Positions 1-5,803 of a stretch of DNA of 11,021 nucleotides are shown in pieces. The notes under the pieces were generated by a model. The model was given only the letters and a program-made list of their open reading frames with translations, did not search any database and had not been told where the DNA came from. Source of the DNA: Myxococcales bacterium. GTDB taxonomy: Bacteria > Myxococcota_A > Bradymonadia > UBA4248. Position numbers and translations under genes: made by a program. Each line of letters opens with the position of its first letter. Position 1 is the first letter of the stretch. The stretch spans positions 1 through 11,021 of the forward strand of contig SFMP01000074.1 of NCBI GenBank assembly GCA_004554395.1. The letters are read 5' to 3'.

Positions 1-80
1 CTACGGCAGATGTGACAAATATGGCGAGGGGGAATGGACATCTGCCTACGGCAGATGTGACAAATATGACGAGGGGGAAT
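1..80. repeat. 45-bp-period direct repeat with embedded hairpin
   Basis: Bases 1-35 and 46-80 are the same 35-base unit (one mismatch, position 24 versus 69), starting with CTACGGCAGATGTGACAAA and ending in GAGGGGGAAT. The 10-base spacer together with the start of the second copy forms a 9-bp perfect hairpin, 38-46 with 50-58, loop TAC. The unit probably continues left of the window edge. It is the outermost part of the repeat array lying 3' of rnpB. No coding function is seen. Confidence 0.8.
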
Positions 81-83
81 AGA

Positions 84-100
84 GCGCCCTGAAAGGGCGC
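84..100. repeat. Short GC-rich hairpin
   Basis: GCGCCCT at 84-90 pairs perfectly with AGGGCGC at 94-100 around a GAA loop. Read on the minus strand (the sense of rnpB) it is followed by CTCTATTCC, so it could stop transcription weakly, but there is no real U-tract. It is best seen as one module of the repeat array. Confidence 0.6.
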
Positions 101-110
101 CAGAATACAG

Positions 111-138
111 CCCGGGGTAAGCGGAGCGCAACCCCGGG
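111..138. repeat. CCCGGGGT / ACCCCGGG inverted repeat
   Basis: An 8-bp perfect inverted repeat, 111-118 with 131-138, encloses a 12-base loop rich in GCG. It is flanked on the right by GATGACAAAGAGCCCG; GACAAAGAGCCCG recurs at 256-268. This suggests that the array is built of palindromic modules joined by a short GACAAA linker. Confidence 0.65.
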
Positions 139-148
139 ATGACAAAGA

Positions 149-288
149 GCCCGTATTGAGCGCAACGCGCGAGATAGGGCGATAGCGTAGGCGTATGCGC
201 GCAACGCAGTGAGCACATAGCCGTAGCCGGAGCCCGTATTGCGCAGCAATAGGGCGACAAAGAGCCCGTATTGCGCAGCAATAGGGCG
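149..288 (-). repeat. Array of four bulged palindromes (family 1, left cluster)
   Basis: Four palindromes lie at 149-180, 190-222, 232-254 and 264-286. The last two sit in identical 27-base blocks (230-256 and 262-288). Read on the minus strand, each has an outer arm, then TAT, an inner stem and small loop, then ATA, a single unpaired C, and the complementary outer arm. The minus strand is taken as the sense because in 190-222 the arms contain a T-G wobble on that strand but an A-C mismatch on the other, which fits selection on RNA. The same architecture recurs at 7278-7427. The array lies downstream of the 3' end of rnpB and reads in its direction. Confidence 0.75.
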
Positions 289-352
289 CAACAGAGCGCG
301 TATGAATTTGCCGAGCATCGGATTGGATGCGTTGGCTGTGAAGTGCGGGAGT

Positions 353-740
353 GTCTGAAGTTGGGCGGTAAGCCGGGTTTTGTCGCGACGAGCGTGGGGG
401 CACGTCGGTATCGTCATTCATCTAGGATGCAAATTGCTCTGCACCTCAAGCGATCATTACCCAAAGGACGCGGCTGAGGAGTACCGGCTACTTGCGTAGC
501 GCCTTTTGTTCGATCTTGCTCCGGATGGGGTTTACCATGCGTCGTGCGTCACCGCGCGACCGGTGGGCTCTTACCCCGCCGTTTCACCCTTGCCGTGCGA
601 ACACGGTGGTTTGTTTTCTGTGGCACTTTCCCGGAAGTCACCTTCGGTCGCCGTTAGCGATCATCCTTCCTCAAGGAGCCCGGACTTTCCTCTCCATGGC
701 CGATTCCAGCCACGCAGCGACGATATGTCCGACTTCAGAC
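353..740 (-). ncRNA. rnpB: RNase P RNA, bacterial type A
   Basis: This is the catalytic RNA of ribonuclease P, which removes 5' leaders from tRNA precursors. Reading the minus strand from 740 to 353, the universal blocks appear in order. GAGGAAAGTCCGGGCTCC is at 692-675 and an ACAGAAAACAAACC block follows. Next come AAGGGTGAAACGG and GTAAGAGCCCACC, then GGTAAACCCCATCCGGAGCAAG at 536-515. TAGATGAATGAC is at 424-413 and ACAAAACCCGGCTTAC at 382-367. The ends pair as helix P1: GTCTGAAGT (740-732) with ACTTCAGAC (361-353). The length of about 388 nt fits type A RNAs (E. coli 377). Exact ends may differ by a few bases. Open frames on either strand across this region are spurious. Confidence 0.97.
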
Positions 741-746
741 GGCGGG

Positions 747-775
747 CGTTTAACAGCAAATGCAGAAAAAGCCAA
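747..775 (-). promoter_or_regulatory. Candidate rnpB promoter
   Basis: On the minus strand a TTGGCT hexamer (775-770) is separated by 17 bases from TAAACG (752-747). This places a transcription start near 740, where the P1 helix of RNase P RNA begins. The -35 box is a fair match and the -10 box a poor one; the main support is the position. Confidence 0.45.
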
Positions 776-797
776 CATATTTTGGTTTTTTGCGAGC

Positions 798-919
798 GAG
801 GCGAATGTAGAGCAAGGATTGGCGCGGGTGGTGAAGAAAAGAGTTGGTCGTTTGTGCGTTTGGGCGTGCGTGTGAGGCGAATGTAGAGTGAGGATTGGTG
901 CGGGTGGTGAAGAAAAGAG
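798..919. repeat. 46-bp direct repeat, period 76
   Basis: Bases 798-843 and 874-919 match at 43 of 46 positions, starting GAGGCGAATGTAGAG and ending GGTGGTGAAGAAAAGAG; the three differences are all transitions. The 30-base spacer is G/T-rich. The period of 76 is not a multiple of three, so it is not a coding repeat. The copies lie between the divergent rnpB promoter and the lipoprotein operon. The rest of 741-1059 is strikingly G- and T-rich on the plus strand and shows no gene. Confidence 0.8.
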
Positions 920-970
920 CCGAGGGGGGCGTTTTTTTGCGAGAGTGCGCGGATTTTGGGCGTTTATCGC

Positions 971-999
971 TTGAGATTGGGTCTTTTTATGTGTAGTTT
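971..999 (+). promoter_or_regulatory. Possible promoter of the lipoprotein operon
   Basis: TTGAGA (971-976) and TAGTTT (994-999) are separated by 17 bases and would start transcription about 55 bases before the first lipoprotein gene. The -10 box is weak. The assignment rests on position and spacing only. Confidence 0.25.
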
Positions 1000-1059
1000 G
1001 GCGCGATTTTTGGGCGGTCTGCATAGTGAGGCTGCTATTGGCATGTCGTGGAGGGTGTG

Positions 1060-2301
1060 TTGAAACGAATATTGAGACCATTACTGTTGGCGTTGGCGAT
1101 GGTCATTCCGGTGGGATGTGCGACGGAGCTCATAGGGGATCCGAGCGACCTCGAAGTCGTGGCGTATCCGACGGGAATTGCGGTGCATCCTGGGGGGCGC
1201 TATGCCTATGTCGTGGGTTCGAATTTCGACCTCGATTATCGTGCGAACGATGGCGGTGCGATTTACGTCGTCGATTTGGAGACGAAGAAGGTTTTGCCGG
1301 GGTCGAAGCGGATGGGGAGTTTCGGTACGAATATCGTGTTGTCGCACGATGCACGGCGTGGATATACGGTCACGCGAGGCGATGATGCGCTCGTATGGTT
1401 TGAGATTTCGCCCGATGGTAGCTCGATAAGTTGCCCGCTTGCCAAAAAAAATTCCGATAGTTTGCTGAAATGTCGTCAGATATTAGATGATAACCCGACG
1501 CATGTGTCGATTACACGGAGTTATCGCGAATACGACGAAACAAATGCAGACGGGACGACGCAGAAGAAGCGCGTCGATTTCGATTTGTTGGCGGTGGCGC
1601 AATTGCGCAATGCGCGGACGACGATGTTGACGGTGCACGAGGACGAGAAGGGGGCGGTTTCGTTTAGTCGGGAGTCGGCGGCACTATTGTATAGTGGGAC
1701 GGTGTCGACGCTTTACGAGGGAGAGCAGTTTATATTTGCGGGGAGGGCGGCGTCGAATCTCGTCGTCGTGTCGCCGGCGTTGAACGAGAGAGGGCGCGTT
1801 TTGGGGCTCTATGCGAGCCAGGCGATAAGCGTTCCGTCGGGGTATGGCGTGTATCAGGGGCGGGATTTGCTCGTCGATCCGTCGAAACAGAATTTGTACA
1901 TGCTCAATCAGTATCCAAAATCGCTGATGAAGTTCGACGTGACTGGATTGAGTTATACGTCGGCGACGTCGGATAGGGCGGCATTGACCGATATACTCAT
2001 GTTGCCGAGCGATTTTATTCGGATGGTTTGGGTGGGCGATGGCGCGACGGGGATGATATATGCGACGTCGGCGACCGATAGCAGCATGTATGTGATCGAT
2101 CCACGTGCGATGGAGATCGTGCACGTTGCCGAGACCGGCGCGAGCCCTTATGATATGGCATTGAGCGGAGATAAGCTCTATGTCGTCATGTTCCGAGACG
2201 ACAATATTTGGACGTATGACGTTTCGGATCCGAGTGCGCCCGTTTTGAAAGAGAAGTTTTTTGAAGCCAAGACGGCGACCGATAGCGCGGAGGAGAAATA
2301 A
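1060..2301 (+). CDS. Lipoprotein with YVTN-type beta-propeller repeats
   Basis: A 413-residue protein of unknown function, probably anchored by lipid to an envelope membrane. The TTG at 1060 is chosen as start because GGAGG (1050-1054) lies 5 bases upstream and the product begins MKRILRPLLLALAM, a normal signal peptide ending in PVGC with Cys20 as lipidation site. An in-frame GTG at 1048 has no ribosome-binding site and would place the charged region awkwardly. Propeller blades are visible near residues 37-75 (GIAVHPGGRYAYVV, then AIYVVDLETKKV) and in the last 75 residues (MYVID, PYDMALSGDKLYVV, IWTYDVSDPSAPVL). YVTN-type propellers usually serve in binding; no catalytic motif is visible. It is followed by a duplicated junction and a second lipoprotein of related fold, so the two probably work together. 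Confidence 0.85.
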   Translation: MKRILRPLLLALAMVIPVGCATELIGDPSDLEVVAYPTGIAVHPGGRYAYVVGSNFDLDYRANDGGAIYVVDLETKKVLPGSKRMGSFGTNIVLSHDARRGYTVTRGDDALVWFEISPDGSSISCPLAKKNSDSLLKCRQILDDNPTHVSITRSYREYDETNADGTTQKKRVDFDLLAVAQLRNARTTMLTVHEDEKGAVSFSRESAALLYSGTVSTLYEGEQFIFAGRAASNLVVVSPALNERGRVLGLYASQAISVPSGYGVYQGRDLLVDPSKQNLYMLNQYPKSLMKFDVTGLSYTSATSDRAALTDILMLPSDFIRMVWVGDGATGMIYATSATDSSMYVIDPRAMEIVHVAETGASPYDMALSGDKLYVVMFRDDNIWTYDVSDPSAPVLKEKFFEAKTATDSAEEK

Positions 2302-2422
2302 TGCGCCGACATCAGATATATGACGTTTCGGAGCTGAGAGCGCCCGTTTTGAAAGAGAAGTTTTTTGAAGCCAAGACGGCGACCGATAGCGCGGAGGAGA
2401 AATAATGCGCCGACATCAGATA
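2215..2422 (+). repeat. 104-bp tandem duplication across a gene junction
   Basis: Bases 2215-2318 and 2319-2422 are adjacent copies identical at 101 of 104 positions. The three differences are packed within 7 bases (2229/2333, 2231/2335, 2235/2339). Each copy contains the last codons of the first lipoprotein gene, its GGAGGAG ribosome-binding site, the overlapping TAATG stop/start and the first six codons of the second lipoprotein gene. The outer genes stay intact because copy 1 keeps the upstream tail and copy 2 keeps the downstream start. Confidence 0.95.
2301..2405 (+). CDS. 34-codon junction frame made by the duplication
   Basis: Starting at the first copy of the downstream gene's ATG (2301), the frame reads MRRHQI from the second lipoprotein's start, then runs straight into the copied tail of the first (YDVSELRAPV to AEEK) and stops at 2403-2405. 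Its start overlaps the upstream stop as TAATG and its stop overlaps the next start in the same way. It has the same GGAGGAG site as the real genes, so it should be translated by coupling. No homologous family is expected and the peptide has no signal sequence. It may be a by-product that merely passes ribosomes to the next gene. Confidence 0.4.
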   Translation: MRRHQIYDVSELRAPVLKEKFFEAKTATDSAEEK

Positions 2423-4921
2423 GCGGTATGCTTGATAAGCCTTTTGACTGCCGTTTCGGCGTGTGAAGACGACAATACGTCGTCGCTTTCGGCGTTGGGC
2501 ATGCCGGGGGAAATGTTCATCAGTTCGCATTGTCTCGTCGGAGGTCAATACGAGGTGCTCGATGAGGCGGCTTGCGAAACGGCGGGTGGGGTTTATTCGC
2601 GAACGGTTTATGCTGCCAATATGCGGACGGCATCGTTGGCGTTGATCCCGTTTTATCCGAGAAAATCGACGTTTGAAGTGATCGATACGACGCAATCGGT
2701 TCCTGGAGCGACGTCGATTTCGACGGGTGAGCGGCCGCATTCGTTGGCAGGCGACGACAAGGGGGCGTTTGTCGTTCTCGTGAGCACGATTCACAACGAT
2801 ATATCGATCGTTTCGCAGCTAGAATCGCGAGAAATAGCGTGGCAAAAAGCCGATAAAACGCCGCGCAAGATAATTTATCGAGCGCAAGAGGGGGGGTATT
2901 TCGTCTTTTTCTCGGATGGAACGATACGCAAGCTCACGATCGATTATGATTGCGGGAAGGGATCGCGCATTTTGACCGAATCGTGTAAGCTTCGAAAAGA
3001 CGATCTCGATATTACATGGCGCGAATCGGGGAAACTCGATGGGCGATTGGCTGGATACGTCGATCATCCGACGCAGAAAAACATCGGTTACGCTTCGTAT
3101 TCCGATCGCCGTTATATTTCGGTGGTGGGATTTGACGAAGAGGCGGGATCGTGCCTCGATGGATCGACGACGTATCCGTGTGAATTGCGCCGCATAGGTG
3201 CTGGATTTGGGTGTTCCGATGGGATCGATAACAATGGCGACGGCTTGATCGATGCGCAAGATCCGTCGTGTTGGTATCCGTGGAGCAGTGAAGGAGCGAG
3301 TACGCCCGAAGATATTCAAGTTGGCTGGTATGGCGTTGGGGAGTGCAACGATGGGATCGATAACAATGGCAATGGTTTGATCGATGCGCTTGATCTTGGG
3401 TGTGTATCGTCGAACGATGCATCGGAGGCGCCTGGATTCCAGCCAATGACGGCGGGGACTTGTGCCGATGGAATCGATAACGATGGCGACGGCAACGCCG
3501 ATCGGGACGATGCGAAATGCCTTTGGCCGACCGACGACGAAAGTGCCGAGAGTGGCGTTTTAGTCGAGACATCGGGGGTATGTCGCGAATCGAAATCGCT
3601 GGCTTGCTATGGCAAGAATTGGTGGAGCGAAGTCGAGACGACGTCGACGGGGCGAGGTGCGATATCGATCGATCCGAAGGGGCGCTGGCTCTATGTCCTC
3701 GATCCGGGCGATTCGCAATTGATCGTCGTCGATTTGGAGACCGAGAAGACGATCGATCGATCGGGTTGGTATCCGCGGCATCGCGTCGTCGGGCTTCCGG
3801 TTGGGCGATTGGCGCTCGACGTCGTCGGCGATATACGGACGCAACAAGTTTATAAGAAAAATTCGCATACGGTGAGCGCAGAACGCGCCATTGCGTTTGT
3901 TTCATCGACGAATGGATCGGTGACCGAGTATCTCATCCATCAGAAGCTCACGCATTACGAAGATGGGGCAGAGCGCGAGTCGTTTGAAGAGTTGGCGATG
4001 CGTCCATCGGATGACGATGCGAAGGAGTCGTATGTGGGCACGGTGCGTTGCGTTGGGCGCATTTGCACCGAAACCGATTTGCCGACGATAACGTTGCGCC
4101 AGCGCCCGGCGATCTTGTATTACACGTCGATTCAGGCGCTTAGCGATACCGATCCGAACACGGGATTGCCGAGCACGGCGGTCTACGACCCGATTATCCA
4201 ATCCGAGACATGGCGCTTGGAATACGAAGGCGTGCTCGAGAAGACCGAGCGCACCGATGGCTATTTCGACGTCGATGGCAATTTCCACAGTTTGATGGAT
4301 TTTTGCTTGCTCGGGGCTCGCAAAGGCGATCGGCTCGTCTTGAATAGCCGATCGGGGCTCAAAAATACCGAGGCTTGCAGGGCGAAATTTGGCAACGCCA
4401 ACTTCGAATGGAGCGTCGTCTCGGTGGGCCCGCACGTCTTATCGCTCGCGCCGACGGGGAACCCGGCCGATGCGACAGAAATCCCGACCGAAGAATGTTT
4501 TTCGACGGGGTTGAACTACGAAATCCGCGCCAATCATGCGTGGATCGTGACGAGCAAATCGACTTATGTCAATCGTCGTCTCGTCGCTGGCAATACGTGT
4601 GTCGACGATCCGCGCCAGATGTATGGAAAAACGCGGTTTGAGTACAATCAGACGCTTGCCGATCCGGCTAGGGTCGATGCGCAGACGGCGATATTTGGCA
4701 TTCGCATGCCCGAGAACGCCATCAATCTCAAGCGCGGCGACGCGTTTGAATTTACGACGCGATCGGGACTTTCGAACGTGAGCGTTGGCGTCGGCGCGGC
4801 GCCGACGGCTCTGGCTCTTTTCAAGACGAGTCGGGTCAACTTCTTGCTCATCTCCGAGGCGAGTGCCGATACGGTCGTCATCTACGACATCGACGATGAA
4901 TCGATCGACGATACGCTATAG
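2405..4921 (+). CDS. Large lipoprotein with three DGIDN(N/D)G(D/N)G repeats and propeller segments
   Basis: An 838-residue envelope lipoprotein of unknown function. The signal peptide MRRHQIAVCLISLLTAVSAC ends in a good lipobox (VSAC) with Cys20 as the modified residue. Propeller-like segments occur around residues 68-135 and again just after residue 410 (AISIDPKGRWLYVLD, IVVDLETEK). Between them are three Asp-rich modules, each bounded by cysteines 19 residues apart: C270-C289, C314-C333 and C353-C372, of the form CxDGIDNxGxG. Such DxDxDG loops resemble thrombospondin-3 or dockerin calcium loops and are frequent in secreted proteins of myxobacteria and relatives. Start choice: ATG 2405 overlaps the preceding stop and has GGAGGAG upstream. 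Calcium binding and disulfides are inferred. The C-terminal 350 residues match nothing recognised. Confidence 0.88.
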   Translation: MRRHQIAVCLISLLTAVSACEDDNTSSLSALGMPGEMFISSHCLVGGQYEVLDEAACETAGGVYSRTVYAANMRTASLALIPFYPRKSTFEVIDTTQSVPGATSISTGERPHSLAGDDKGAFVVLVSTIHNDISIVSQLESREIAWQKADKTPRKIIYRAQEGGYFVFFSDGTIRKLTIDYDCGKGSRILTESCKLRKDDLDITWRESGKLDGRLAGYVDHPTQKNIGYASYSDRRYISVVGFDEEAGSCLDGSTTYPCELRRIGAGFGCSDGIDNNGDGLIDAQDPSCWYPWSSEGASTPEDIQVGWYGVGECNDGIDNNGNGLIDALDLGCVSSNDASEAPGFQPMTAGTCADGIDNDGDGNADRDDAKCLWPTDDESAESGVLVETSGVCRESKSLACYGKNWWSEVETTSTGRGAISIDPKGRWLYVLDPGDSQLIVVDLETEKTIDRSGWYPRHRVVGLPVGRLALDVVGDIRTQQVYKKNSHTVSAERAIAFVSSTNGSVTEYLIHQKLTHYEDGAERESFEELAMRPSDDDAKESYVGTVRCVGRICTETDLPTITLRQRPAILYYTSIQALSDTDPNTGLPSTAVYDPIIQSETWRLEYEGVLEKTERTDGYFDVDGNFHSLMDFCLLGARKGDRLVLNSRSGLKNTEACRAKFGNANFEWSVVSVGPHVLSLAPTGNPADATEIPTEECFSTGLNYEIRANHAWIVTSKSTYVNRRLVAGNTCVDDPRQMYGKTRFEYNQTLADPARVDAQTAIFGIRMPENAINLKRGDAFEFTTRSGLSNVSVGVGAAPTALALFKTSRVNFLLISEASADTVVIYDIDDESIDDTL

Positions 4922-4942
4922 CGTCGAAGGGGGATCGGGGCG

Positions 4943-5503
4943 ATGAAACTCCCTTGCATTCGTAGCGGCCATCGCATTTTGTCGCCCATCGTCGGCTATA
5001 TATCGCACAAAACCCGATCGATCGCTCCTGGGAGCGAAGAAATTGCGACGATTCGTCGATTGGGGCAAATATTCTCCATTACGATAGAGGGCGAGCTTGG
5101 GCGGTATATTGCCGACGTCGCCAATGGCACGTATTTGGGGGTTGGCGTGCAAATCGGGCATATCGAGCGCGACGAAACGTCGAATATCGATCGATTTGAT
5201 TCCGAATCGGTCGAAGATAATTCGGCAATCGGCGATGAGCATGTATTTTCGATACTTGCTCCCGTTTCGGGGTTTCTCATCTATACGACGGCAAACGGCG
5301 AGCCGTATTGCAAAAAGGGCGATATCATCGCCCCGGGCATGTGTATTGCAGCCGTCGAATTTATGAAATTGCGCGTCGAAATTCCCTACGAAGGTGCGAA
5401 CGCGGGCACGTTCTTGGGCTATAGCCAGGCTTCGTCGACGCGGATTGAAGCCGGCACTGTGGTGTGTCGAATCTGCGATGTGGTAGAGCGAATCGGGATT
5501 TGA
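4943..5503 (+). CDS. Biotinyl/lipoyl-domain protein with a degenerate second copy
   Basis: A 186-residue soluble protein. Residues 104-178 look like a biotin carrier domain: LAPVSGFL, then KKGDIIAPGMCI, then VEFMKL with Lys142 at the place of the biotinylated lysine of the EAMKM motif, and AGT near the end of the fold. Residues 12-75 resemble a second, degraded copy (LSPIVGYI, GQIFSITIEG, NGTYLGVG) with no lysine at the attachment site. Biotin carrier proteins shuttle carboxyl groups between carboxylase subunits, but no carboxylase gene is nearby. The gene starts 21 bases after the large lipoprotein and is probably co-transcribed; AAGGGGG at 4927-4933 may be its ribosome-binding site. A lipoyl-type or purely structural role is possible. 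Confidence 0.75.
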   Translation: MKLPCIRSGHRILSPIVGYISHKTRSIAPGSEEIATIRRLGQIFSITIEGELGRYIADVANGTYLGVGVQIGHIERDETSNIDRFDSESVEDNSAIGDEHVFSILAPVSGFLIYTTANGEPYCKKGDIIAPGMCIAAVEFMKLRVEIPYEGANAGTFLGYSQASSTRIEAGTVVCRICDVVERIGI

Positions 5504-5513
5504 ATAATATTCA

Positions 5514-5560
5514 GGGCGCATTTTTGTAGCTTTTATCGAAATGCCCATGTATATGCGCCC
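5514..5560 (+). other. Inverted repeat after the biotinyl-domain gene
   Basis: GGGCGCAT (5514-5521) is perfectly complementary to ATGCGCCC (5553-5560), enclosing 31 bases. It lies 10 bases after the stop codon and has no U-tract, so it may be a 3'-end structure rather than a simple terminator. Confidence 0.4.
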
Positions 5561-5595
5561 GTCGCGCTTGTCATGTGTCTCAATATGTCGGAATG

Positions 5596-5620
5596 ATATC
5601 GAAGATAATTCGATATTTTT
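5596..5620 (+). terminator. Possible AT-rich terminator hairpin
   Basis: ATATCGAA (5596-5603) pairs with TTCGATAT (5609-5616) around a 5-base loop and is followed by a run of T (to 5620). The stem has only two GC pairs, so it is a weak terminator. It could equally be an operator upstream of the exporter gene. The surrounding 5590-5700 is the most AT-rich part of the window. Confidence 0.4.
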
Positions 5621-5681
5621 GAAAAATAATAAATAATAATCGAATAACGCACGAAATCATCTAAATAAATTTAATCATCGA

Positions 5682-5710
5682 TTGACATTTGGCGAATAAG
5701 CGCATAAATA
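5682..5710 (+). promoter_or_regulatory. Sigma-70-type promoter of the MATE exporter
   Basis: A consensus TTGACA (5682-5687) is separated by exactly 17 bases from TAAATA (5705-5710), in an AT-rich stretch 94 bases ahead of the exporter start codon. Transcription should begin near 5716-5718, leaving a leader of about 87 nt that is rich in hairpins. Confidence 0.75.
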
Positions 5711-5713
5711 GTT

Positions 5714-5803
5714 GCACTTGGTGCGCGATGTGCCGCCCTGCATACCGCAATGTGAGCAGGGCGGCTATTTCTATGTCTAGCACCTCTTAGACGAGGTCAA
5801 GAG
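5714..5803 (+). promoter_or_regulatory. Structured 5' leader with alternative hairpins at the ribosome-binding site
   Basis: Three elements are visible. GCAC/GTGC forms a short hairpin at 5714-5724. A perfect 10-bp stem (5732-5741 with 5756-5765) carries a 14-base loop. Nearest the gene, ACCTC (5782-5786) can pair with GAGGT (5793-5797), which is the ribosome-binding site 6 bases before the ATG. An alternative stem, GTCTA (5775-5779) with TAGAC (5788-5792), leaves that site free. The two cannot form together because no linker remains between their 3' strands. No known riboswitch class is recognised. Confidence 0.5.

Noticed and set aside
1..300. CRISPR array
   Set aside because: Repeats differ in length and spacing, are palindromic modules rather than constant repeats with unique spacers, and no cas gene is near.
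46..417. 123-codon open frame on the minus strand
   Set aside because: It is built from the hairpin repeats and overlaps the 3' end of rnpB; its composition is that of repeats read through.
492..886. Two overlapping plus-strand frames of about 127 codons
   Set aside because: They lie antisense to rnpB and have no ribosome-binding site or recognisable protein features.
671..1081. 136-codon minus-strand frame
   Set aside because: It covers the rnpB promoter and 5' end and the 76-bp-period repeat, whose period breaks the frame; protein composition is unnatural.
3012..3905. 297-codon frame antisense to the large lipoprotein
   Set aside because: Arg/Ser/His-rich shadow caused by frequent TCG, GAT and CGA codons on the coding strand; no signal, no ribosome-binding site.
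5775..5797. H-type pseudoknot formed by both stems at the MATE ribosome-binding site
   Set aside because: The 3' strands of the two stems are directly adjacent, leaving no bases to cross the first stem, so the pairings must be alternatives.
5714..5803. A known riboswitch class ahead of the MATE gene
   Set aside because: The conserved cores of the TPP, preQ1 and fluoride classes were looked for by eye and not found; only unclassified hairpins remain.
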